This document shows positions 42,378 through 51,816 of a stretch of DNA of 64,000 nucleotides, piece by piece; within the stretch, counting starts at the first letter, position 1; each line of letters opens with the position of its first letter. Below the pieces are notes generated by a model that was given only the letters and a program-made list of their open reading frames with translations, was not told where the DNA came from and searched no databases. The DNA comes from Schistocephalus solidus. Taxonomy: Eukaryota; Platyhelminthes; Cestoda; Diphyllobothriidea; Diphyllobothriidae. The stretch spans positions 1 through 64,000 of the forward strand of contig WEDG01003251.1 in the NCBI GenBank assembly GCA_017591395.1. The letters are read 5' to 3'. The translations under genes were made by a program, and so were the position numbers.

Positions 42378-42810
42378 ATCCCAAGATGCTGAGGGCTTAA
42401 GTTCATTGACGCATTTTCGTGAGATTTTGTTTCATACACCTAAGTGATCAAGAACGAATCACCTCGACGTTTCATTATCTCATTCTGAAATGCTACTGCA
42501 GTATTACCCTATTCTACCACCTGACTATTTTTCCTAAGCGGTTTTTTCTCCTACCTTCTATTCGAAAATGAAGGCCTATTGAACTCTGCCTCCATTTTCA
42601 TGGTAGGAGTTTTTTTCACTGCCTATTTTTCTAGTTCACCATTAAATTTTAAAACATTGCTAACTGTTGACATAGCAGGACAATTTATGAATTTGTACAT
42701 TTTATCTGCACACATTGTCATAACTTTATTTCGTTACTAATGTTTGCTTAGACAGTACCTTCCCGGTGCTAACAAAATATAAATTCTAAATAAATTCTAA
42801 ATAAATAAAT
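42378..42810 (+). mobile_element. LINE A 3' UTR fused to LINE E2 endonuclease
   Basis: From CCCAAGATGCTGAGGGCTTA onward the sequence is LINE A 3' UTR (as at 40190-40609), with ENE-like element and an extended AAATTCTAAATAAATTCT / AATAAATAAATAAA tail. No LINE A coding sequence precedes it. The same E/A junction recurs at 43893-44436. Confidence 0.82.
42538..42623 (+). promoter_or_regulatory. ENE-like 3' UTR element (E/A chimera, copy 1)
   Basis: Outer GCGGT/ACTGC (one G-U), U5 against U7C, inner CTCCTACC (42548-42555) against GGTAGGAG (42602-42609), 8 bp and perfect, then GAAAATGAAGG/CCTCCATTTTC as a third helix. This is the best preserved LINE A example. Confidence 0.72.
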
Positions 42811-42889
42811 AAACCCTCTTGCCAGCGGCGTCGAGGGACCTTTTCAGCTCTAAATTGTTTGAAATTTACAGGAGAAGTTATAACCCACC

Positions 42890-43170
42890 TGTAATAACTT
42901 CATGAAATTTTGACCCTGATAAAGCATTTTTTCCTTTTCGTTCTTGGAAATTCAGTTCCAAGGCGATACCATCATCGAAAATCGCATAAAATATGCGCTT
43001 AACGAAGTCGTCCGTATTTTGGCCCCCGAGGCAGAGTAAATATGACTCCTAATTGAAAATGTACATAATTGACGGGTACTAACTAGTTCCCTGCGGAAAT
43101 TTGGATCCAGCAGCCGTTCATGTAAGTCTCTGAAAGCAGCACGGCTGGCTATCGGCTGTGCGACTGGATT
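42890..43170 (-). pseudogene. DUF4806-like domain relic 1
   Basis: The minus strand reads QPIASRAAFRDLHERLLDPN and FRRELV in one frame, then after a frameshift near 43085 YLLCLGGQNTDDFVKRIFYA, IFDDGIALELNFQERKGKNA and LSGSKFHEVITGGL before a stop. Length (about 85 residues) and pattern fit the DUF4806 family: a helix with RxxLxDxxFRxxLV, an LGG turn, DDxVKRI, then the NFxxRKGKxAL block. The function of DUF4806 is unknown; it is often found in multicopy, transposon-linked animal genes. A diverged second copy is at 59.1-59.4 kb. Family assignment is from memory of the profile. Confidence 0.6.
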
Positions 43171-43295
43171 TTCGGGATGTCAATACCCATTTGAATGGGA
43201 GCTGTACTTGTTGTCGGTTGAGTAAGCTCCACCGTTCGCAGTTTTGTTAAAATACGACGTTGTGTGGCCTGCATTTGTAGCTGCCGTTTTGCAAG

Positions 43296-43315
43296 TATGT
43301 TGAGACGTCAACATA
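43296..43315. repeat. 8-bp inverted repeat
   Basis: TATGTTGA, spacer GACG, TCAACATA. It resembles the family C 3' hairpin (TATGTTGGC/GCCAACATA) but has no other family C sequence around it. Confidence 0.4.
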
Positions 43316-43322
43316 TTTCAGT

Positions 43323-43342
43323 CTCTCTTTATATAAAGAGAG
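43323..43342. repeat. 20-bp perfect palindrome
   Basis: A perfect 20-bp palindrome with core CTTTATATAAAG and flanking CTCT/AGAG. It lies eight bases beyond the inverted repeat at 43296-43315. Confidence 0.7.
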
Positions 43343-43892
43343 GAAGATTTTACTGAGAGGACAAATCACCTGGTTTGTGGTAGATAATTTTATGATTATT
43401 AAAGAATTTGCTGTAAAACTAATTTTTAAAACAATTTTTTTATCGTTGCCTGTTAGAAGTATATTTTTTGAGTTTTTAACATCATGTATGCTCTACGTAC
43501 TTCGAATGCGCAAAAATTCTGACGCCTAGGCTTTGATCTACCTTTATGAGGAGACTACTATTAGTTGTTTTATAAAGTTAGATCAAACATACTCAACACT
43601 ATATTTTCATATACAAATAGAACGACTCCATGACACCATTGAAAGTTTCTTACCGTTGAAATCTTCTTACACCTTTATCCATCTTCCAACTTTTTAGCGA
43701 TCAGTTCAACTAAATCTAATAAGTTGGTTTACCCTTCTAGAACGTTCTAACTACGCGTTCCTATTAAAAGTTATAGAACCAGGCGCTTACGTAGAAACTT
43801 CTGGATAACGCGCCCCTTAAAGGGCACGCGCTATTTATCAACCTATTTAAACGTCTAGAACTTAAACACGTTTTACGTTTCTTATACTGCAC
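43343..43892. other. Unassigned spacer with short palindrome
   Basis: AT-rich. TAGAACGTTCTA at 43738-43749 is a 12-bp palindrome. A minus-strand frame near 43735-43640 (LLDLVELIAKKLEDG) faintly resembles LGLVDLFCKKVETG in the minus ORF at 50.6-50.9 kb; this could be an upstream part of the DUF4806-like gene family, but support is weak. Confidence 0.3.
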
Positions 43893-44436
43893 CTACCCCA
43901 CTTGATCTAAGTGATCATGCAGTACTTTCATGGGAGTATGGTTTATATTCTGTGCCATCTGCAATAAATGAAACCAGGCCCAATCTATGGCGAGGAGACT
44001 TTTGCAAGATGCTAAGATCCCAAGATGCTGAGGACTTAAGTTCATTGACGCATTTTCGTGAGATTTTGTTTCATACGCCTAAGTGATCAAGAACGAATCA
44101 CCTCGACGTTTCATTATCTCATTCTGAAATGCTACTACCGTATTACCCTACTCTACCACCTGACCATTTTTCCTAAGCAAGCTCTCTACCTTCTATTAAA
44201 AAATGAAGGCTTATTGAACTCTGCCTCCATTTTTATGGTAGGAGTTTTTTTTCACTGCCTATTTTTCTAGTTCACCATTAATTTTAAAACATCGCTAACT
44301 GTTGACATAGCAGGACAAGTTTTGTTTTTGTACATTTTATCTGCACACATTGTCATAACTTTATTTCGTTACTAATGTTTGCTTAGTCAGTGCCTTGCTG
44401 GTGCTAACCAAATATAAATTCTAAATTCTAGATAGC
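43893..44436 (+). mobile_element. E/A chimeric element, copy 2
   Basis: This nearly exact second copy of 42254-42790 starts inside the LINE E endonuclease (CTTGATCTAAGTGATCATGC), passes the same E/A junction (GCAAGATGCTAAGATCCC) and ends with the LINE A tail AAATTCTAAATTCTA. Flanks differ from copy 1 on both sides, so it looks like an independently inserted, 5'-truncated copy of a chimeric RNA. The ENE-like 5' U-tract is lost here (AAGCAAGCTCTCTACC). Confidence 0.78.
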
Positions 44437-44642
44437 GGTATTGTTAGCTCTCGAGCGAGTTTAATGAGTAGTTTTGCCTGAATCTCGTCTGGGCTGGGGA
44501 ATTTTCATGCCTTTAGACTTTTTAGTTCTCCAAAGACAGCCTCTTCTCGAAAGAGCATATCTTGAAAAATTGGCGCTCCCATAGTCTCGCAAGCAGATGG
44601 AATGAAAATAAGCTTCTCTGTTAAAACCGAGGTGAAGAACTG
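44437..44642 (-). pseudogene. LINE E3 RT N-terminal fragment
   Basis: The minus strand reads AQFFTSVLTEKLIFIPSACE, TMGAPIFQDMLFREEAVFGE and LKSLKA, then after a stop KFPSPDEIQAKLLIKLAREL. This matches E4 (46.8-47.05 kb: SYEPMGAPIIQDILFREEAV) and family C (SPGPDEVPAKLLKELAREL). It directly abuts the chimeric element. The following RT is missing. Confidence 0.8.
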
Positions 44643-45180
44643 AGCAAACCTTTACTAATCTTAAATTACCCTTTTTCTTTTCTTATCGTATCCATAAATT
44701 GAATTTTCTGGCACTAAAAATAATTTTAAACAAAGTATTTCCATAACTCCAATCAATCTATAGAGATCTGATTTCACCAATTCCATGATCAACACCAGGT
44801 TAGAAACAAGCAACTTTTTATTTTGCATATCGTAGAAATACAATAAATGTATAAAAGTGTCACAATCATAAATAGTTAATCTCTTCCTTCCTCATCAGAT
44901 CGCAGCCATCAGTTTACCTATCGGACACTTAAAATAATTTCACTTACGAATATTAACATAATTGAGCAAACTTCCCATAATCTTAAATTCTCCTTTTTCT
45001 TTTCTTATCATAGCCACGAGTTAAACTTTCTTATGCTTAAAATAGTTTCATCAATAAATACCAACATGCCTTCACTTAACGCATTATTGTCTGCTGTATA
45101 TAGACACGCTCTATTTTATGCTTTTCATATCCACGACCGGACTCAGTGGACACTGAAAATTATTTCTGCAATCATCCCGA
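44643..45180. repeat. Degenerate tandem repeat, ~107-bp period
   Basis: About five diverged units. Units at 44643 and 44966 share GAGCAAAC, ATCTTAAATT, CCTTTTTCTTTTCTTATC and the TTAAAATA(A/G)TTTCA-like block; the latter recurs near 44709, 44925, 45031 and 45149, giving spacings of about 216, 106 and 118 bp. The units are too diverged to be a young satellite. Confidence 0.5.
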
Positions 45181-45429
45181 CAGTAGCGATTACTTTAGCA
45201 AATCAATAACATTTTCAGTATATATATCCTCAATAAGCTTGCAGAGATTAATCTTCATAAGATATTTTAAAATTGAAATCAGTCAGTTCATTGTGTTTGA
45301 GAAAAATAAGCTTATGACTTTTAACTCCCTATTTGTTACATAAAAATTGCAAGAATTAGGAGCAATGTAAATAAGTTAAAGTCAAGTGAATGCAGGCTGA
45401 TTTACTTAGTACACTGGTATTGTTAAGGT

Positions 45430-47380
45430 TAAGTTATCACATAATCTTCGTGGTGCTGCAACATGTGTATTGGAAGCCAATGTTTGAATTTATCCACAGA
45501 CTCTGACATTACAATGGCCTCAGGTAGGTTATTCCACGGTTAAACTACACGGTTGGTGAAAAAATATTTCCTCTCATCCAATCTTCCTTGGGGCACACGT
45601 AGTTTGAATGGATGACCTCGGAGATAAGTCGTAGTGGCAAGCTGGAAAAAGTCATCACACAGGAGGGTGCACTCCATTCCACGCACGATACGGAGGGTTT
45701 GTATCAAGTCTCCGCACAACTGCCTATAACTCAGAGGTTATTTAGGCTGATCTCATACGGCAGTTCACCTTCACCTCTTACTAATTTTGTGGCTCGCCGC
45801 TGCACCCTTTCGAGCAGGCTGTAGTCCTGCTGGATTCACGGTCACCAGGCCAGGATCGAATATTCAAGATGTGACCTTAAAAACGTACCAAAGGCTTTAG
45901 AAAAGCAGGTTTTATCGAAAACTTTAAATCCCAACTTGATAGTGGACAGCATCGAATTGGCGGATTTAGCCACCTTGCAACATTGCGTAGAAGGCTTCAG
46001 GTGGTCTGTCATCCAAACGTCGAGATACTTCTGTGTTTATGCTTCGTGGAGTGGCATACCGTTCAAACAGTAGGTCGCATATCAGTGACCTGATTTCGAA
46101 TTCGAAGACACAGTTTGAGTTGGAGGACAAGAGCCATCTGCGGGACCACCCGTCCAATCGATGAAGATTTTTTGGAAATCGTCTCCATTGGCAGCATTGT
46201 GGATGACTTTCCAGCTTTTTCTATCGTCCGCAAACATAGTGAAGTCACAGTCCAATTCCTGTATACATTTATTGATGAACAAGAGAAATAAATCAGTTTG
46301 AGCACTGAACCTTGTGGGACTCCAATCTCGATGACTGCGCGCTTTGATCGCGCTCCGCCTACACATACCATTTTGGAACGACCAACGAGAAAATGCTCCA
46401 TCCACGTAAGAAGTTTGGCTCCAATACCCAACATTCTCAACTTGTCAAGGGGATGCTGGTGGGAAACACTATCGAAGGTCTTCTGGAAATCAATGTAGGC
46501 CAAATGCACAGTGTCTTTTTCATCAAGTGTCTTTGTCCAGCTTTGCATCGTATAAAGTTAGTTTGTAACACACGATCTTCCCCTACGAAAGCCGTATTGT
46601 GCATTTGATAAGAGATTATGGGTTTCTAAATAAATAATAAATTCCTTTTTGACAACCTTCTCCATAACCTTGCAACAGATTGAGGTCCGAATGACAAGCC
46701 TGTTATTTGTAGCAAATGCATGACTGCCACTTTTGTGAAGCGGTGTAATTTGGGCTGTTTTCCGGTCGGTAGCAAAAGTTCCCGTATCAAACGATTTCTG
46801 GCACAGAAATGATAGCGGTTTGGTCAGCTCTTGATCAAGTTCGAGGAGAAGCTTTGCTGGAATCTCGACGAAGCAGGGGGATTTGCATGCCTACAAACTT
46901 TTTAGTTCTTCAAAGACCGCCTCTTCTCGAAAGAGAATATCTTGAATAATTGGTGCTCCCATAGGCTCGTAACTAGATGGAAGATAACAGCTTCTCTGGT
47001 GAAATCCGAGTGAAAAATAAAACTGATAAAGGTTTTCAGCCTCGTTTTTAATTTCTGATATCTCGAAACTGTTATCGTTTTTCATAACAGAAATCATGTT
47101 CGTGGTACGTGTGCTTTTTCTTTAATAGTTGAAGAACAAGTTGGGATTGTGAACTGCTTGCTGGAGCAAATTCGTCTCGTAATCCGGTCGTCTTTCGAAG
47201 ATCAAGCGTTTTACCTCGTTCCTTTGAATTTTGAATGCTTACAAGACCAATTTTCATTGGATCGGCAAAATGTCTTCCAAAGCCTTCCTTACTTTTAATC
47301 TCTCTTTTTAGATCTCTTGTAAGCCCCTGTGGTTAAGTAGGTATCCTAAGTATTTGATGACGGCTAGTGGCATTTTATTA
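45430..47380 (-). pseudogene. LINE E4 reverse transcriptase
   Basis: Motifs on the minus strand, in order: FREEAVFEELKSL (frame 46891-47097), VHLAYIDFQKTFDSVSHQHP (motif A, both Asp kept), HFLVGRSKMVCVGGARSKRA, EIGVPQGSVL, and in a shifted frame CDFTMFADDRKSWKVIHNAA (FADD). The C-terminus at 45430-45700 reads as WNNL/TNRVV-type text with FFQLATTT-like sequence. There are multiple frameshifts, including one between motifs B and C. Confidence 0.85.
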
Positions 47381-47389
47381 GATTCAACA

Positions 47390-47710
47390 ACCACTCTTCA
47401 AATAAATTCTAGTTCTCTGTGACATTCCCGGAGATGAGAAAATCCCAGTTTTTTCGTGATGCCTCAGCTCTCATTTTGCAAAAGTCTCCTCACCATGTAT
47501 TTGGCCTGGTTTCATTTATTGCAGATGGCACATAATTTAACCGTACTCCAATGAAAGTACTGCAGGATCACTTCAACCAAGTGGACAAAGGCAGTATTCC
47601 TTGTCTATACTGTCAGGATCGTTAGTGAAGACGAGATCTAAACAACTAGCCTGTTGTCCGCCACGCGCTCTCGTTGGAACAAATGCATGTTGTCTGAGAA
47701 GAGCTTCAAG
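47390..47710 (-). pseudogene. LINE E4 endonuclease, C-terminal part
   Basis: The minus strand recovers LFQREW and CLDLVF-equivalents and VPSAINETRPN followed by GDFCKM, aligning with E2 at 42150-42370. The SDH motif is eroded. It ends at the insertion point 47710 (AGCTTCAAG on the plus strand). Confidence 0.75.
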
Positions 47711-48629
47711 TAAATAAATAAATATATAAATTGTATATTTAAGGCCCAGAGAGCCACATCATTTCAAACTTCGTATCGCGGTATAAATAAATGCAAAGTG
47801 GACAATTGCTGCACTATGTGAGCAGCCATATTAACAGCAGAAATGAGTAATATGGAAGGCATATCCGATTCAGAACCATTTGCCATTTTTAAAACAAAAG
47901 TCTACAATCTTTAGCATATACGGTGAACTAGAAAAGAAGCAGTAAAAAACTCCTACGTTTAAATCGGAGGCGGATTTCGGTGAGCAGCCAATTTAAAAAA
48001 AAAAACTAGAGAAAAAAAACTGATTCACTAAAAAATTATTAGCTAAATGCAATGAGATAATATTTTGATGTTGCTGACAAAGTATGAGTGTTCGGAACGC
48101 TCCTTGTCAGGTGAGAGATAATTTAACAGTCAGAGCTACTGTTTATAACTACCAGTGATGAGAAAGGAGGAACTCATCGTGGACAACAGGGTCGAAACAA
48201 GAAAGGGAAAGTAGAGGTCACGAGCTCATCATCGAGATGCGACCTTGCTGACTGCATAGTCCACCAACAAAGAGGCGAAATCGTCAGAACCTGCCTCGAT
48301 CATCAACTGAACCTGAAGACCATTTTCGGGGTTGCAAAATCTGAGGAAAGTATCAAGGTTGTCAAGAGTTGGCGATGATGAAGCTATGTCCCTTTTGGAG
48401 TAGGAGGAATTCTGTCATATCCGTTGGATAACCGGTGCGGAGTGCAACGTTGTGGGCAACTGCAGAGTTAGGATGAGGGGATGCTGACATTGAGCGGAGG
48501 ATAACAATTCGATAAACAGAAACGGTAATCGTGGAGACAGGGGTCAGCGTTCTAGATTGGAAGGGGACACCGGCATCTTCACCGACATTCGGTCACTCCA
48601 TTCTCATCCGTGATCCGCGCGAAAAGTCT
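47711..48629 (-). mobile_element. Non-autonomous element with LINE A-like 3' UTR and unknown ORF
   Basis: A 0.92-kb insertion within the LINE E4 endonuclease. Its 3' side (47711-48100) has an A/T tail and degenerate LINE A 3' UTR sequence: GGTGAACTAGAAAAGAAGCA, AACTCCTACG, GAGAAAAAAAACTG, CAATGAGATAATATTTTGATG. Its 5' side lacks LINE A coding sequence and instead holds an unrecognised minus-strand ORF at 48408-48232. TTCAAG/AAGTCTTG at the edges may be the target site. Confidence 0.6.
48232..48408 (-). pseudogene. Unrecognised ORF in the element at 47.7-48.6 kb
   Basis: 59 codons without a stop: SSYSKRDIASSSPTLDNLDT, FLRFCNPENGLQVQLMIEAG, SDDFASLLVDYAVSKVASR. It ends with two stops (TGATGA). 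The mix of charged and hydrophobic residues looks like part of a real helical protein, but I do not recognise a family. Adjacent frames upstream (48420-48600, minus) give HPNSAVAHNVALRTGYPTD and similar. It may be a captured host exon or a divergent LINE part. Confidence 0.35.
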
Positions 48630-49085
48630 TGTGTTGTCTTTAGCAGAGGGTGACCGAAGGAATACTTTGAGCACTGCGCCTGCAGATCGTTCAATTTAAT
48701 GCTGGGTGCATTGAAGTCACCAACGAGAATAACATCAGGTCGACTACTAATCTACTTTATGTTCTCCAACAAACAAGTATTAGCGTCAGTATCCATCACC
48801 GGTGGCCGGTAGAGAGTCCGGGCTTCCAGGGACTGTGATCCCCATGTCCTTTTAGTTAGCTTAATAGCCTCAATATCATTGGTAATCTTCTCTGTCCTTT
48901 CACACACAGTGAAATTGATCTTTACATGCATCGCAACTCCTCCACCCTGGCAGTGGGTGCGGTCTCTCCGATAATGCTACTTCGCAATCTCTGATGTTCT
49001 GTGACAGCCGTGTTTCTGTGATTGCTATAATATCAGGAGAGTGAAGGGCTACCTGTATTCTCAGTTCGTCAAGCTTCGAAAACGG
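48630..49085 (-). pseudogene. LINE E4 endonuclease, N-terminal part
   Basis: The minus strand from about 49080 reads KSPFSKLDELRIQVALHSPD and IIAITETRLSQNIRDCEVAL (Glu kept). Later motifs (LYRPP, GDFNAP region at about 48700-48730) occur in shifted frames. It joins 47710 after removal of the inserted element. Confidence 0.8.
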
Positions 49086-49089
49086 ACTT

Positions 49090-50199
49090 TTAGCGTTGGT
49101 TCATGTAAATTTAAATTGGCAACACTCAGCAAAGCCAAATTCCGTTTGTCTCGAGTTTGCCAAAACTACTTTGCCGTTGCCATCATGAGCACTGGCTGGT
49201 TCCAGAAAAATGCCGCGTTTCTCTTTATCACGCGTCCTCTGAAAATAACCAGGCTGTTCTCTCCAGCCGCAAGTTTCCTCTTCAAGTCTATCACTAAATC
49301 GCGGCCTTGCAGACGTTCCGCTGGAGAGTAGTCCAATTGGAAAAAAACCTGCTTTTGAGAGTTTTGAAGGTTGGTCTTTCTATAGAGAAGTAGCTTAGCC
49401 TCCTCCTTGCTTTTCAAGACAATTTTTATAGGCCGTGATCTCACAGTTTCTGACTGTTCATTACCCTTTTCCAACCCTGAAGGCTGCATGAACGGTTACC
49501 TTCTCTCCCGAATGAAGTATATTGTTCAGCAGGTGATGAAACATAGCAAGGTCAGTGAAGATCCTTTCCTTCAAGGCAGGAGCATTTGATTCAGGTAAAC
49601 CCTGGAAAACTACGCAATTCGCTTTGTCTAGGGCATTCTTTGATACACGGCCAGCAATATTTTCCTCGGAATGACCTGAGGGATTCATGAGTGTTGTTTT
49701 TAACTTTATACTCTTGCTGGGATGGTTGGCAGAAGTTGAGTCTGAAGTCGGAACTGTCTTTGGACAAGGCATAATTGAAGTGGTTCTGATATTACTGTTA
49801 TCCAATTTGGCATTTAACGGGTCACAATCCATAAATTCAGAAGCTTCTAATACTTAGTATCATGAATTACTTGCGTTTTCCGTTTTGCTATTTTTGCTTT
49901 TATGAAGGTAAGCTCTTTCTGTCCGTCAATATTCTGCTTCAGGAGTTTCCTCGAATCCACAATCTCTTCCTCAATTTTTTTGTGTTTGATCAAATCATGG
50001 GTACAGCTAGCGCAAGGTGAATCTTCGTAACCCACACTATTTATGGTAAGTACGCTTTGGCACGTTTCGCCGATCGTGTTCTACAGGCATTAAGAGCACG
50101 AGCAAAAATCCTGGAAGTGAAGGTATTATCGCCAGACTTTCCTCCTAAAGAAGGGCCGCTGCTTTGCATGCTATTATTGTCAAAATTCTGACTGTCCAT
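49090..50199 (-). pseudogene. LINE E4 ORF1
   Basis: The start is MDSQNFDNNSMQSSGPSLGG at 50199, followed by a basic patch (SAKRAKAY), a stop at about 50045, GYEDSPCASCTHDLIKHKKI (CASC) and a coiled coil. Frame 49461-49832 gives CVVFQGLPESNAPALKERIF and KVTVHAAFRVGKG. Frame 49166-49489 gives RPIKIVLKSKEEAKLLLYRK, VFFQLDYSPAERLQGRDLVI and FRGRVIKRNAAFFWNQP. Together these show the full family E ORF1 layout: CxxC, coiled coil, linker, RRM-like domain, C-terminal domain. Broken by at least three changes. Confidence 0.85.
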
Positions 50200-50345
50200 T
50201 AATGATGAAATTTGATGAGTATTTCAAGCAAATGAGTACGTCTTTTGTTTTACAGTTAACCAAAAGAACTTTATAAAACGTATGATGGATAGTTAGAAAC
50301 TACTCAGCCGTTTTGCAGCTCTCGAGGAATCTGAATAACTTTTGA

Positions 50346-51060
50346 CCACGCACAACTTTGATGACTTTTTTCATGTGCTGTTAATTGCACATGAATCAGT
50401 TCTATAGTCCACTAGAGTTTTTTGAAAAAAACAAAATTTGCTCGAAAAACGATTTCTAAGAAATTTCCACATGAGAAGAAAATTTCAAAGACGCAGAAAT
50501 TAATTTTGCACGTAAAATTCTGGTGGCAACCCCTAAGACGGTTTCTGTGAGGTGGTATCGATGTCGAAATAGTCACAGTTAGAGAGCAGGTAATCCCGTT
50601 GTGCTCAGTCGGCTCAGTCAATACCCAATTTCATATTATCAAACACAATATTTTGACTGGCTGGTAGCCTTGGAATTCTCATGCAGCTGAACGGTTCATG
50701 CCCATAACCCGTTTCTACCTTTTTACAGAACAAATCAACTAAACCTAAAAAATCGCTGAACCACACACTCAAACGATGTGCTTGGAGGCATTCGCATCTG
50801 ATTTGATGTAATGGACACTTAAATAGCCCACGATCAACTCTACCCCTGTCGAATGAGCACTCCAAAATCCATAAGTGGCAGATGTAGGTATTTGTAAAAT
50901 TTACATGTTTCTATTTTTCTTGTTCACCCAAACCTTTGTGTACGCTTGGTTTAATTTGCTAAAAAATACACAGCTTATTTCAACGCGCAACTGGGGCATC
51001 TTCTGTTTTCGCTGCTGCATGTCACCAACACTCACTTAATTGTGATTATCTGTCTCAATT
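50346..51060. other. No supported gene (one minus ORF noted)
   Basis: The only notable frame is minus 50614-50865 (83 codons, CPLHQIRCECLQAHRL, FLGLVDLFCKKVETGYGHEP). It is Cys/His-containing but unrecognised, with a faint likeness to minus text near 43.7 kb. The rest is AT-rich. Confidence 0.3.
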
Positions 51061-51124
51061 ATTTGCATTCAATTGCAACGATGGATTTTCATTCCTCAAA
51101 CGCATTCAACCAAACATCATCTCA

Positions 51125-51223
51125 ATGGAACTCTTGACTCTGCTCATCGTCCTTGTTGCATGGCTTTCTGCATCTAGTGTAGAGCTCAGATCAATCATCA
51201 ACAACACTTGCTTTCTAATAAGG
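51125..51223 (+). CDS. Candidate first exon with signal peptide
   Basis: ATG at 51125 opens MELLTLLIVLVAWLSASSVE followed by LRSIINNTCFLIR, ending exactly at a strong splice donor (AGG|GTACGT, 51221-51229). The first 18 residues form a textbook signal peptide: short N-region, a Leu/Val/Ile core and small residues SAS before a likely cleavage site. The exon would end in phase 0. It lies 11.6 kb upstream of the neurexin-like last exon on the same strand and could be the first coding exon of that gene, but no intermediate exon was found. A chance hydrophobic frame cannot be excluded. Confidence 0.4.
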
Positions 51224-51376
51224 GTACGTTTTCGTGCGTCTGCATTCTAACAATCCTCCATCGTTTCTTCCGTCCTTTTGTTGTTTGTAGTTTAGACACA
51301 CAATTAACCACTTAGCGTTAGTTTTTTTGTACAACTTAGTTCTTAGCAGTTTTAACCCTTGTCTTCACTAGAAAAG
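51224..51376. other. Possible intron start
   Basis: Pyrimidine-rich sequence following the candidate donor site. Nothing else recognised. Confidence 0.3.
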
Positions 51377-51392
51377 TTGTGACCCCGACGTG
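51377..51392 (+). promoter_or_regulatory. tRNA-Trp primer-binding-site match
   Basis: TTGTGACCCCGACGTG matches the complement of the animal tRNA-Trp 3' end (TGGTGACCCCGACGTG) at 15 of 16 positions. CsRn1-group Ty3/gypsy elements of flatworms use this primer. No gag or pol sequence follows, so this would be a remnant. Confidence 0.45.
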
Positions 51393-51633
51393 ACAGACTA
51401 TTCTTGGTCAACAGATTCTTGACACGAAAAGTTAATAATAATACTGTTAAGTTATTTATTTTCATATTTTGCTATTATTGTACATTTGAAGACCGTTTTT
51501 TACTTAGAGCGAACTCCTTGTTTCGCACACTGTTAACCAAGCCTAAAACGAAAACAAAGCCAAAGCGGCAGCAGAAATAAGGAGTTTGTTTTAGGTTTTT
51601 TCTGTGTTCTAAGGGGATTGACGACCGCCAAGC

Positions 51634-51816
51634 GGTGTTATATCAATTAACGTATTATTATTAAAGCACTCAGCACGAACGAGTTTATATCCTGAAATTT
51701 TCAAACTTGTGACACCAGAACGCGACTTTAACAAAATGTACGTCAGACCCGGTCTAGAGCTCTGCTCGTTTCTATATAGCTCTCTGCACGCTATTAAGCG
51801 GAAGAATAAAGATTCA
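51634..51816 (+). mobile_element. Candidate solo LTR remnant
   Basis: Starts GGTGTTATATC and ends AAAGATTCA, with GCCAAGC directly on both sides (51627-51633 and 51817-51823). Inside, TATATAG at 51773 is followed 25 bp later by AATAAA at 51805, an LTR-like order of TATA box and poly(A) signal. At 183 bp it is short for a gypsy LTR, and the GG before TGTTA is unusual. It lies 240 bp from the tRNA-Trp primer site. Confidence 0.35.

Larger units (their letters stand above)
45275..50345 (-). mobile_element. LINE E4, near full length
   Basis: A 5.07-kb minus-strand LINE E holding, from its 5' end at about 50345, ORF1 (start 50199), endonuclease, RT, 3' UTR and an (ACTGA)-type tail (plus strand CAGTCAGTTCATTG at 45280-45293). 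A 0.92-kb element splits the endonuclease at 47711-48629. Unlike families A, C and D, its 3' UTR shows no paired U-tract (ENE-like) element. Confidence 0.85.
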
